From contig CAZQCP010000001.1 of NCBI GenBank assembly GCA_964592115.1, positions 1 through 64,000 of the forward strand: 64,000 nt of DNA. Direction: 5' to 3'. Source of the stretch: Sva-07 sp964592115. Its GTDB lineage: Bacteria > Actinomycetota > Acidimicrobiia > Acidimicrobiales > Ilumatobacteraceae. A program made the position numbers and the translations under genes. The notes under the pieces were generated by a model. The model made no database searches. It saw only the letters and a program-made list of their open reading frames with translations, and had not been told where the DNA came from. Shown here in pieces: positions 48,821 to 55,908 of this stretch (position 1 is its first letter; every line of letters begins with the position of its first letter).

Positions 48821-50008
48821 GTGCCTCGCTTCACGCCGTTCGCCGCCCTCCGCTACGCCGCCGACGATCTCGACGACCTGATCGCGCCACCGTACGACGT
48901 CTTGTCCGACGCCGATGTGGCGGCGTTGCGAGCGCGCAGCCCGCAGAACATCACGCACGTCGACGTACCACTCGAGGCGGACGGCGAGGGACGCTACGAG
49001 CGAGCAGCAGAGACGCTGCGCGGCTGGATCGCCGACGGGGTGCTCGTCGCCGATGACCGCCCGACGTTCACCATCTACCGCATGCGGTTCACCGATGCTG
49101 CCGGCACCGCCCGCGACATCGCCGGCGTACTCGGTGGTCTCGAAGTGGTGGACGAGGGTGCCGGCGGTGTGTTGCCGCACGAACGTGTCACGCCGAAGGC
49201 ATCGACGGACCGCCTCGACCTCACGCGGGCGACGCGTTCCAACCTGTCGCCGGTGTGGGGGCTGTCGCTCGCCAGCGGGCTGACCGAGGCGCTCGCCGAG
49301 CCCGGGGAGGTCGTGGGTTCGGTGACGGTGGACGGCGTGGAGCACACGGTCGAACGCGTCGACGAGCCCGAACGTGTCGCCGTGATCGCGACGCTCGTCG
49401 GCTCCGACGACGTGCTGATCGCCGATGGCCATCACCGATACGGCATCGCACGCATCCACCGCGACGCGATGCGCGCTGCTGGGCAGCTCGACTCTCCGGC
49501 GGAGGACACGTTGGCATTCGTCAGCGAACTCGTGGAGGATCAACTCTCGGTCGAAGCGATCCACCGGCTCTACCACGACATCACCGAGGACGACCTCGTC
49601 GCCGCCCTCGACGTGGTGTTCGAACGCACGGCGGCGGGATCGCCCGACGCCGCCACGCTGGCGACGATGCACGAGCGCGGCGTGTTGTGCCTCGTGCACG
49701 GCGATGGAACTGCCGAGTGGCTCACGCCCAGGCCTGGGGCGTTCGACGACGTGCGTGCGCTCGACGGCGCATGGCTCGAGCATGCGCTCGCCGACGTCGC
49801 CCACGCAGTCACCTACCAGCACGGCGTGGAACACGTGGTCGACGCCGTGACCGGCGGCCGCGCTGTGGCCGGCGTGCTGATCCGTCCGGTCAGTGTCGCC
49901 GAGATCGAGCGGACGGCCCGCGAAGGGTTGCTGATGCCGCCGAAGTCGACGTTCTTCACCCCGAAGCTGCGGACCGGTCTGGTGATCCGCAGCCTCGACG
50001 ATCGCTGA
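48821..50008 (+). CDS. DUF1015 family protein (SerK-like)
   Basis: 395 aa. It opens with FTPFAALRYAADDLDDLIAP followed by PPYDV, and has conserved IADGHHRYGIA in the middle and a C-terminal MPPKSTFFTPKLRTGLVI, all signatures of DUF1015. Some members of the wider family act as free-serine kinases (SerK, SbnI), so phosphorylation of a small molecule is possible. The GTG start at 48821 directly precedes the conserved N-terminus. It converges on the ssb gene with 5 bp between stops. Confidence 0.88.
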   Translation: MPRFTPFAALRYAADDLDDLIAPPYDVLSDADVAALRARSPQNITHVDVPLEADGEGRYERAAETLRGWIADGVLVADDRPTFTIYRMRFTDAAGTARDIAGVLGGLEVVDEGAGGVLPHERVTPKASTDRLDLTRATRSNLSPVWGLSLASGLTEALAEPGEVVGSVTVDGVEHTVERVDEPERVAVIATLVGSDDVLIADGHHRYGIARIHRDAMRAAGQLDSPAEDTLAFVSELVEDQLSVEAIHRLYHDITEDDLVAALDVVFERTAAGSPDAATLATMHERGVLCLVHGDGTAEWLTPRPGAFDDVRALDGAWLEHALADVAHAVTYQHGVEHVVDAVTGGRAVAGVLIRPVSVAEIERTAREGLLMPPKSTFFTPKLRTGLVIRSLDDR

Positions 50009-50013
50009 CAGGG

Positions 50014-50448
50014 TCACGTCAGGGCGGCGATCACACCGTCGAGGGCACGTCGAACCTCACGTCGTCTGCTCGCCGGTACGACCCGCAGCGCGCGGACCTC
50101 CGTCCGACTCTGCGTCGCCCCGCCGACGCGGAAGAACCGACGCTGGACGGCGCCGATCACGAGGATCTCGCCGTCACCGCCGACGACGTCGCGCCAGGTC
50201 GCCGGCGGGTCGTACCAGGCGACCGGGACCGCTGCGCTGCGTTCACGGCCGTCGACGGCAACGCGGGTGATGACGTCGAACTGGATGACGGTGCCCCCAC
50301 CGGGCAGTTCGCGCGGCGTGCCGTTGGCGCACGGCCCACGCAGAACGGTGATGTTGGCGTCTGCCATGGTGGCGGGCGACCCGCTGGCATCGCCGGTCCT
50401 GGCCCTGGTGGTGTTGTTGTCGATGCTGGTGTTCGTGGTCCTGCTCAT
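50014..50448 (-). CDS. Short single-stranded DNA-binding (OB-fold) protein
   Basis: About 144 aa. The OB-fold strands of SSB are readable from NITVLRGPCANGTPRELPGG through TVIQFDVITRVAV, SAAVPVAWYDPP and GEILVIGAVQRRFFRVGG. The acidic C-terminal tip (DDDIPF-like) of replicative SSB is absent, so this is probably a secondary SSB used in repair or competence rather than the replication SSB. The first about 28 residues are a Thr/Asn-rich linker. ATG 50448 has an AGGGAG site upstream; ATG 50367 would trim the linker. Confidence 0.72.
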   Translation of the reverse strand: MSRTTNTSIDNNTTRARTGDASGSPATMADANITVLRGPCANGTPRELPGGGTVIQFDVITRVAVDGRERSAAVPVAWYDPPATWRDVVGGDGEILVIGAVQRRFFRVGGATQSRTEVRALRVVPASRRREVRRALDGVIAALT

Positions 50449-50565
50449 GGCACTTGCTCCCTGGTCGGTTGCAGCTGGATCGGCAGGGGGAGTCGGTGCG
50501 CACCACCATAGAGAGGGGCTGTGACAGGGTTCCCGCGAACGCTGCCAGGGGGTCAGCGTGCCGCT

Positions 50566-50614
50566 GATCTCGTGAACGTGTTGCGTGCTGAACACGCAAC
50601 ATGTTCACGAGATC
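50566..50614. repeat. 22-bp hairpin in divergent promoter region
   Basis: GATCTCGTGAACGTGTTGCG at 50566-50585 (stem continues to 50587) pairs with 50593-50614 around CTGAA, with one G-U-type mismatch. It lies between ssb (starts 50448) and the Gfo/Idh/MocA gene (starts 50657) in a 208-bp divergent gap, so it is not a simple terminator. It could be an operator, a cruciform or a REP element. The rest of the gap shows nothing I recognise. Confidence 0.75.
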
Positions 50615-50656
50615 GTCGGCCGGGCCGGTGACGACGCACCGCTAGTGTGGCCGCGC

Positions 50657-51628
50657 GTGGATGAGCTGCGCTGGGGGATTGCTGCGACGGGGAACATCGC
50701 AGGCTCGATGGTCGAGGCGCTGGGGACGCTCCCCGACGCACCGGTCGTCGCTGTCGGTTCGCGTCGTCAGGAGTCGGCCGAGGAGTTCGCCAGTCACCAC
50801 GGCATCGCGCGTGCGCACGGTAGCTACGAGGCGCTGTACGCCGACCCCGACGTCGACATCGTCTACGTCGCGTCGCCGCACAGCCATCACAAGGCGATGA
50901 CGATCGCTGCGCTCGATGCGGGAAAGCACGTGCTGTGCGAGAAGGCGTTCGCGTTCAACGCCGACGAGGCGCGCGAGATGGTCGCCGCCGCCCGCCGCAA
51001 CGATCGCTTCTTGATGGAGGCGATGTGGACGTGGTTCATCCCCGCCGTGGTCACGATCCGCGAGCGGGTGCGGGCGGGCGAGATCGGTGACCTGCGGCTG
51101 ATCCAGGCGAGCTTCGGTATCCCGGTCCGCGATCCCGACGGTCGCCATCGCCGCATCGACCTCGCTGGTGGCGCGATGCTCGACCTCGGTATCTACCCGA
51201 TCTCGTTCGCCCGCTTCCTCGCCGGCGATCCCGTCGACGCCCGTGTGCTCGGCGCGCTCGCCGACACGGGGGTCGACGCCAACGTCGGCGGCGTCGTGTC
51301 GTTCGACAGCGGTGCGATCGCCGTCTTCGACACGTCTCTCGACGTGCTGTCGCCGCACTCGGCGACGGTGATGGGCACGAGGGGGCGCATCGATGTGGCG
51401 GCGCCGTTCTGGCACCCGACGACGTTCACGGTCCACCGTGCCGGGCACGCCGCGGAGACCGTCGAGATCCCCAACGCCGGACTTGCCCACGAGGCCGCCC
51501 ACGCGATGGACCGCATCCGCGGCGGTCACAACGAGAGCGACGTCATCCCGCTCGACACGACCGTGTCGACGATGGAGCTGCTCGACGACATCCGCGCCCA
51601 GCTCGGCGTCGTCTACCCCATCGAGTGA
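50657..51628 (+). CDS. Gfo/Idh/MocA-family oxidoreductase
   Basis: 323 aa. The N-terminal Rossmann fold GIAATGNIAGSMVEALG, then VYVASPHSHHKAM, CEKAFAFNADEAREMVAAA (Lys of the EKP-type motif), the mid segment AMWTWFIPAVVTIRERV and GGAMLDLGIYPISFARFL match the dimeric-dihydrodiol/trans-diol subgroup. It oxidises or reduces a sugar-like or diol substrate with NAD(P). GTG 50657 is the best start; upstream in-frame codons run through the hairpin. It ends just before the palindromic element and gap at 51.6 kb. Confidence 0.9.
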   Translation: MDELRWGIAATGNIAGSMVEALGTLPDAPVVAVGSRRQESAEEFASHHGIARAHGSYEALYADPDVDIVYVASPHSHHKAMTIAALDAGKHVLCEKAFAFNADEAREMVAAARRNDRFLMEAMWTWFIPAVVTIRERVRAGEIGDLRLIQASFGIPVRDPDGRHRRIDLAGGAMLDLGIYPISFARFLAGDPVDARVLGALADTGVDANVGGVVSFDSGAIAVFDTSLDVLSPHSATVMGTRGRIDVAAPFWHPTTFTVHRAGHAAETVEIPNAGLAHEAAHAMDRIRGGHNESDVIPLDTTVSTMELLDDIRAQLGVVYPIE

Positions 51629-51632
51629 CACT

Positions 51633-51646
51633 GGAGTAACAGTGGG
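51633..51646. repeat. Partial copy of GGAGTAACAGTGGG element left of gap
   Basis: GGAGTAACAGTGGG is identical to the first 14 bases of the element that begins directly after the 100 N. It is either the left half of a second element or the same element counted twice because two contig ends overlap. Confidence 0.8.
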
Positions 51647-51746
51647 NNNNNNNNNNNNNNNNNNNNNNNNNNNNNNNNNNNNNNNNNNNNNNNNNNNNNN
51701 NNNNNNNNNNNNNNNNNNNNNNNNNNNNNNNNNNNNNNNNNNNNNN
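51647..51746. other. Assembly gap, 100 N
   Basis: Exactly 100 undetermined bases between identical 14-base sequences. It lies in the short convergent intergenic space between the Gfo/Idh/MocA gene and the hot-dog-like gene. It probably arises from the repeat element. Confidence 0.99.
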
Positions 51747-51781
51747 GGAGTAACAGTGGGGACGGACCCCGCTGTTACTCC
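51747..51781. repeat. Palindromic element, TGGGGACGGRCCCC core, copy 1
   Basis: Perfect 10-bp arms GGAGTAACAG and CTGTTACTCC enclose TGGGGACGGACCCCG. It shares the core with 54514-54546, whose arms are different but also palindromic. The TAA stop and last codon of the hot-dog-like gene lie within it. Confidence 0.85.
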
Positions 51782-52698
51782 GGTTCGCTCGCCGGGTAGT
51801 CCGCGTACGACGCTTTGAACACGCCTTGATGCAACAACACGGTCGCCGCGTGGACACCCGTGTCGGCGTCGGTGAGCGTCGTCTCGGTCCAGTACGACTC
51901 GACGCGCTTGCTCTGCCCGACGCCGACGACGGTGTGCACGATCCGGTAGGGGTGGCCGACGAACACCGGCCCGTCGACGTAACGCACCTCGAGGTCGATG
52001 AACAGGCCGACCGCCGGGCCACGCACGGGAAGGGCGACGCCAGCCTTGTGGGCGAGCACGCTGAGCATCTCCGTCGGCACGATCGGGCGCCCCCACGGGC
52101 TGTCGCCGTCGGCGTCGTACCAACTCGAGCGCTCGGTGATCCGCGCCAGCTTGTCGGCGAGCGTGAACGGATACAGGTTCCCGTTGTGCTCGTCGAAGCC
52201 GAGCGTCACCGGCTCGGGTTCCACCACCTTGGTACCGACTTCGAGTTGGTCGACGATGTAGAGCGCACCCGGGTCGCCGGCGAAGCGCTCCCGCCGCTCG
52301 TCGAGCTCGGTGCGGACCCCACCGAGCGACGCCGTGCCGGCGAGCACCGGCGTGCCGTCGGCCTTGAACGCCTCGATCCGTGCGAGGCTGTCGCTCGCCG
52401 GCGCGAGCGTCGCTCGCACCTGCTCGCCCTCCACCACCATGTTGAGGAAGTGCGCGCTGGTGCACCCGCGCTCGAACCACACCTGGCCGAAGTGAGCCAC
52501 GGCGAGCGGGTCGAACTGGCTGAAGTGCGTCGGTCCCTCGATCGGCGCGCCGGCCAGGCCGAGCTTGGCGGCCGTCTCGTCGTCGTGCACGCTCGTGTGT
52601 CCGCCGTACTCCTGGTCGGCGAGCATCTGCGCGGGTGAGCGCAATGGCCCGCTGAGGCGGCCCTCGTCGTCGGTCGTGATCGGCGTGTCGAAGCTCAT
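51775..52698 (-). CDS. Hot-dog-fold (MaoC-like) protein of unknown function
   Basis: 307 aa. Two halves each resemble a hot-dog domain: EGPTHFSQFDPLAVAHFGQV in the first and PFTLADKLARITERSSWYDA, then PIVPTEMLSVLAHKAG with VGLFIDLEVRYVDGPVFVGH in the second. The last is the typical hydratase-like strand region. It could be an acyl-CoA hydratase or thioesterase relative, but I see no clear catalytic Asp/His pair, so function is open. It is 13 bp downstream of aspS on the same strand. Its last codon and TAA stop are provided by the palindromic element at 51747-51781. Confidence 0.65.
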   Translation of the reverse strand: MSFDTPITTDDEGRLSGPLRSPAQMLADQEYGGHTSVHDDETAAKLGLAGAPIEGPTHFSQFDPLAVAHFGQVWFERGCTSAHFLNMVVEGEQVRATLAPASDSLARIEAFKADGTPVLAGTASLGGVRTELDERRERFAGDPGALYIVDQLEVGTKVVEPEPVTLGFDEHNGNLYPFTLADKLARITERSSWYDADGDSPWGRPIVPTEMLSVLAHKAGVALPVRGPAVGLFIDLEVRYVDGPVFVGHPYRIVHTVVGVGQSKRVESYWTETTLTDADTGVHAATVLLHQGVFKASYADYPASEPE

Positions 52699-52711
52699 CG
52701 CCCCGATGCTG

Positions 52712-54487
52712 TCACGTCGCCGGGGGAAGGACCTTGATGCCGAGCTCAGCGAGCGTCTTCGGATCTCCGACGATCGGTGAGTTCGTCATCGGGTCGGCGC
52801 CCGACTGGGTCTTCGGGTAGGCGATGACCTCGCGGATGTTCTCCTCCCCCGCGAGGATCGCCACGAGCCGGTCGAGACCGAACGCGAAGCCACCGTGGGG
52901 AGGGGCGCCGTAGTCGAACGGGTTGAGGAAGAAGCCGAACTTGCGCTCGGCTTCCTCGTCGGAGATGCCGAGTGCCTGGAACACGCGCCGTTGGAGATCC
53001 GCCTCGTGGATCCGGATCGAACCCGACCCCAGCTCCCACCCGTTGAGCACCAGGTCGTAGGCGATCGAGCGCACCGCCAGCGGATCGGTCTCGATCTTGT
53101 CGACGTCGTCGGGGTGCGGGCGGGTGAACGGGTGGTGGCCCGGCTTGGGGCGTCCGGTCGCCTTGTCGACGCCGACGAACAGCGGGAACTCCACGATCCA
53201 CACGTACCTGTACGGGCCCTCGTGGACCGGCGGACGGCCGAGGTCGTTGCGCAGCGTGCCGAGCACCTCGCACGTGGTCATCCAGTCGTCGGCGACGATC
53301 AGGATCAGGTCGCCCGTGTCGGCCCCCATCGCCGAGCGCACTGCTGCCGTCTCGGAATCGGAGAGGAACTTGGCGACGGGTGAGTCGAACCCGTCGCTGG
53401 TCACCTTGAGCCACACGAGACCCTTCGCTCCGAGCGACTTGGCCCGGTCGGTGAGCTTGTCGAGTTGGTTGCGGCCGTACTCGTCGGCACCCCCGGGCAC
53501 CCGAACGCCCTTGATCGCCCCCGCGCCGGCGAACGCCTTGAACTCCGTCGCCGAGAACACGGGCGTGAGCTCGACGAGCTGCAGCCCGAACCGCAGGTCT
53601 GGCTTGTCGCTGCCGTAGCAGTCCATCGCGTCGTGCCACGTCATCGTCTCGATCGGGGCCGGGCGCTCGCCCGTCGCTGCTTCCGCGGCATCGAGGACCG
53701 CCGCGCTCACCGCGGCGAGCACGTCGTCTTGGGTGACGAAGCTCATCTCCATGTCGAGCTGCATGAACTCGTACTGGCGATCGGCGCGCAGGTCCTCGTC
53801 ACGCAAGCAACGCGCCATCTGGTAGTAGCGGTCGACCCCACCGACCATCAAGAGCTGCTTGAACAGCTGCGGCGACTGGGGCAGCGCGTAGAACGAGCCG
53901 GGTTCCTTGCGCGACGGCACGAGGAACTCGCGGGCGCCCTCGGGGGTCGACGGCACGAGCATCGGTGTCTCGACCTCGACGAAGCCCTGGGCCTCCATCG
54001 CGTTGCGCACGGCGGCGTTGACCCGCGAGCGGACACGCAGGTTCTTCTGCATCCGCTCGCGACGCAGGTCGAGATAGCGGTATTGGAGACGGATGTTCTC
54101 GTCGACGTCGTCGGCGCGGGCGTCGATCGGGAACGGCGGCGGCGTCGCATCGCGGAGCACCTCGACCTCGCACTCGCCGAGTTCGATCTCACCGGTCGGC
54201 AGGTTGGTGTTGACCGTACCGTCGGGCCGGGCGCGCACGACACCCGTGATGCGCAAGACGTACTCGCTGCGCACGTCGACGTCGTCGTTGATCACGCACT
54301 GGACGACACCTGAGTGGTCGCGCAGGTCGACGAAGGCGAGATGCTCACCGTGCTCGCGTCGGCGGCCGACCCAACCACACACGCTGACGGTCCGGCCGGC
54401 GTGCTCGGAGCGCAGCTCACCACACAGGTGGGTGCGCATCGACGTCGCCTGTGTCGATGCCTGTACGGAGGAAGTGGGTTCGGTCAT
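52712..54487 (-). CDS. aspS: Aspartyl-tRNA synthetase (bacterial type)
   Basis: 591 aa. The N-terminal anticodon-binding OB fold (LCGELRSEHAGRTVSVCGWV) is followed by class II motifs: LDLRRERMQKNLRVRS (motif 1 region), YQMARCLRDEDLRADRQYEF (motif 2), the bacterial GAD insertion domain and GFAFGLDRLVAILAG (motif 3). It charges tRNA-Asp, and possibly tRNA-Asn if the genome uses GatCAB. Starts: ATG 54487 (AGGA upstream) is chosen over ATG 54550 and ATG 54439. A palindromic element lies between hisS and this start. Confidence 0.95.
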   Translation of the reverse strand: MTEPTSSVQASTQATSMRTHLCGELRSEHAGRTVSVCGWVGRRREHGEHLAFVDLRDHSGVVQCVINDDVDVRSEYVLRITGVVRARPDGTVNTNLPTGEIELGECEVEVLRDATPPPFPIDARADDVDENIRLQYRYLDLRRERMQKNLRVRSRVNAAVRNAMEAQGFVEVETPMLVPSTPEGAREFLVPSRKEPGSFYALPQSPQLFKQLLMVGGVDRYYQMARCLRDEDLRADRQYEFMQLDMEMSFVTQDDVLAAVSAAVLDAAEAATGERPAPIETMTWHDAMDCYGSDKPDLRFGLQLVELTPVFSATEFKAFAGAGAIKGVRVPGGADEYGRNQLDKLTDRAKSLGAKGLVWLKVTSDGFDSPVAKFLSDSETAAVRSAMGADTGDLILIVADDWMTTCEVLGTLRNDLGRPPVHEGPYRYVWIVEFPLFVGVDKATGRPKPGHHPFTRPHPDDVDKIETDPLAVRSIAYDLVLNGWELGSGSIRIHEADLQRRVFQALGISDEEAERKFGFFLNPFDYGAPPHGGFAFGLDRLVAILAGEENIREVIAYPKTQSGADPMTNSPIVGDPKTLAELGIKVLPPAT

Positions 54488-54513
54488 CTCGGTCCTGGTG
54501 TCGGTCCGGATGA

Positions 54514-54546
54514 GCAACGGTCTGGGGACGGGCCCCGAACCGTTGC
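54514..54546. repeat. Palindromic element, TGGGGACGGRCCCC core, copy 2
   Basis: GCAACGGT (54514-54521) pairs with ACCGTTGC (54539-54546) around CTGGGGACGGGCCCCGA. It lies between the hisS stop and the aspS start, so it would be in the transcribed spacer of the two synthetase genes. The core matches 51747-51781. Confidence 0.8.
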
Positions 54547-54550
54547 CCAT

Positions 54551-55813
54551 TCAGAGCTGAGTAGAGAGCTGCGCAGCGAGGTGGGCCACGAGTTGGTCGC
54601 GCGGGATGGCGACCTGGTCATCGCCCGTGCGCAGCGGTTTCACCACGACGGTATCGGCGGCGACCTCGTCCTCACCGACGATCACGGCAACCGTCGCGCC
54701 GCTGCGGTTGGCGAGCTTCATCTGCGCCTTCATCGACCGGTTGTCGTACCCGCGGTCGGCGCTGAGTCCGGCGGCGCGCAGGTCGGTGGTGAGGCGCAGC
54801 GCCTCGGACCCGCCGGTCACGTCGACGACGAACACGTCGAGCGCCAGCGGTTCGGTTCCGAACACGCCCTCGTCGTCGCAGGCCAGCAATGTGCGGTCGA
54901 CGCCGAGGGCAAATCCGATGCCCGGCGTCTCCGGCCCGCCGAGCGCCGCGACGAGGCCGTCGTAACGACCGCCGCCACCGAGCGCGTTCTGTGCCGAGTC
55001 GAGCGTCGCTCCTTGGAACTCGAAGATCGTGCGCCGGTAGTAGTCGAGGCCACGCACGAGCTTCGGCTCGACGCGCAACGAGATGTCGAGCGCCCGCAGC
55101 CCATCGAGCACGGCGTCGAAGTGGGCGGCAGCGTCGGGACTGTAGAAGTCGGCGATGCGCGGCGCACTGGCGATGGCCGCGGCGTCTTGTTCGCGCTTGG
55201 AGTCGAGCACCCGCAGTGGGTTGCGGGTCAACGTGGCCTGACTTTGCGCGCTCAACGCGCCACCGACCGTGCTGAAGTGTTCGCGCAGCGCGTCGACGTA
55301 GCGGGCGCGGTCGCTCGGTTCGCCGAGGCTGTTGACGATCAGGTCGACCTGGCGCAGACCAAGCCGGCGATAGAACTCGGAGGCGAGTGCGATGACCTCG
55401 ACGTCGAGCATCGGGTCGTCGACACCGAGCACCTCGACGCCGACCTGGTCGAATTGCCGGTACCGGCCTCGCTGGGGCTTCTCGTAGCGGAAGTTCGATC
55501 CGGCGTAGAAGACCTTCCAGGGCGTGGTCGGACGGTGCTCGGCGAACGCCCGGCACACGCTGGCGGTCATCTCGGGGCGCAGCGCGATGTGCCGCTCCCC
55601 CTTGTCGATGAAGTCGTACATCTCCTTGGTGACCACGTCGGTGGCGTCGCCGATGCGGGTGAACACGCCGAGGTCCTCGAGCAGTGGGGTGACGATCTGG
55701 CCGTATCCGGCGGGTTCGACGACATCGGCGAACGTGGCGACGAACCGGCGCCAGCGACCGCTCTCTGGCGGCAGGATGTCCCGCATCCCGGGACTGGTCT
55801 GGAACGCTGGCAC
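54551..55813 (-). CDS. hisS: Histidyl-tRNA synthetase
   Basis: 420 aa. Class II: GMRDILPPESGRW at the N-terminus, LRPEMTASVCRAFAEH (motif 1/2 entry), FRYEKPQRGRYRQFDQVGVE (motif 2), RGLDYYRRTIFEF, GGGGRYDGLVAALGGPETPG and FALGVDRTLLAC (motif 3), then the anticodon-binding domain DVFVVDV to the end. It charges tRNA-His. GTG 55813 is the start; the longer open frame upstream is an artefact of antisense GC bias. Confidence 0.96.
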   Translation of the reverse strand: MPAFQTSPGMRDILPPESGRWRRFVATFADVVEPAGYGQIVTPLLEDLGVFTRIGDATDVVTKEMYDFIDKGERHIALRPEMTASVCRAFAEHRPTTPWKVFYAGSNFRYEKPQRGRYRQFDQVGVEVLGVDDPMLDVEVIALASEFYRRLGLRQVDLIVNSLGEPSDRARYVDALREHFSTVGGALSAQSQATLTRNPLRVLDSKREQDAAAIASAPRIADFYSPDAAAHFDAVLDGLRALDISLRVEPKLVRGLDYYRRTIFEFQGATLDSAQNALGGGGRYDGLVAALGGPETPGIGFALGVDRTLLACDDEGVFGTEPLALDVFVVDVTGGSEALRLTTDLRAAGLSADRGYDNRSMKAQMKLANRSGATVAVIVGEDEVAADTVVVKPLRTGDDQVAIPRDQLVAHLAAQLSTQL

Positions 55814-55849
55814 GGCGCGCCAGGCTACCTGGGGACATCCATACCTTCC

Positions 55850-55888
55850 GGGGCAGATTTCGTCCGGAATCCGGAACGGATCTGCCCC
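55850..55888. repeat. Palindromic element GGGGCAGAT/ATCTGCCCC
   Basis: Nine-base perfect arms (55850-55858 and 55880-55888) around a TCCGGAATCCGGA centre. It lies between the relA stop and the hisS start, on the 3' side of relA. The outer GGGG...CCCC arrangement recalls the other elements, but the sequence is distinct, so it may be another family. Confidence 0.75.
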
Positions 55889-55908
55889 AGATCGTCGGGC
55901 GCGGCGCG

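Noticed and set aside
50585..50656. N-terminal extension MLNTQHVHEI of the Gfo/Idh/MocA protein and the similar MFSTQHVHEI extension of SSB
   Set aside because: Both peptides come from the two arms of the same hairpin, not from shared protein ancestry.
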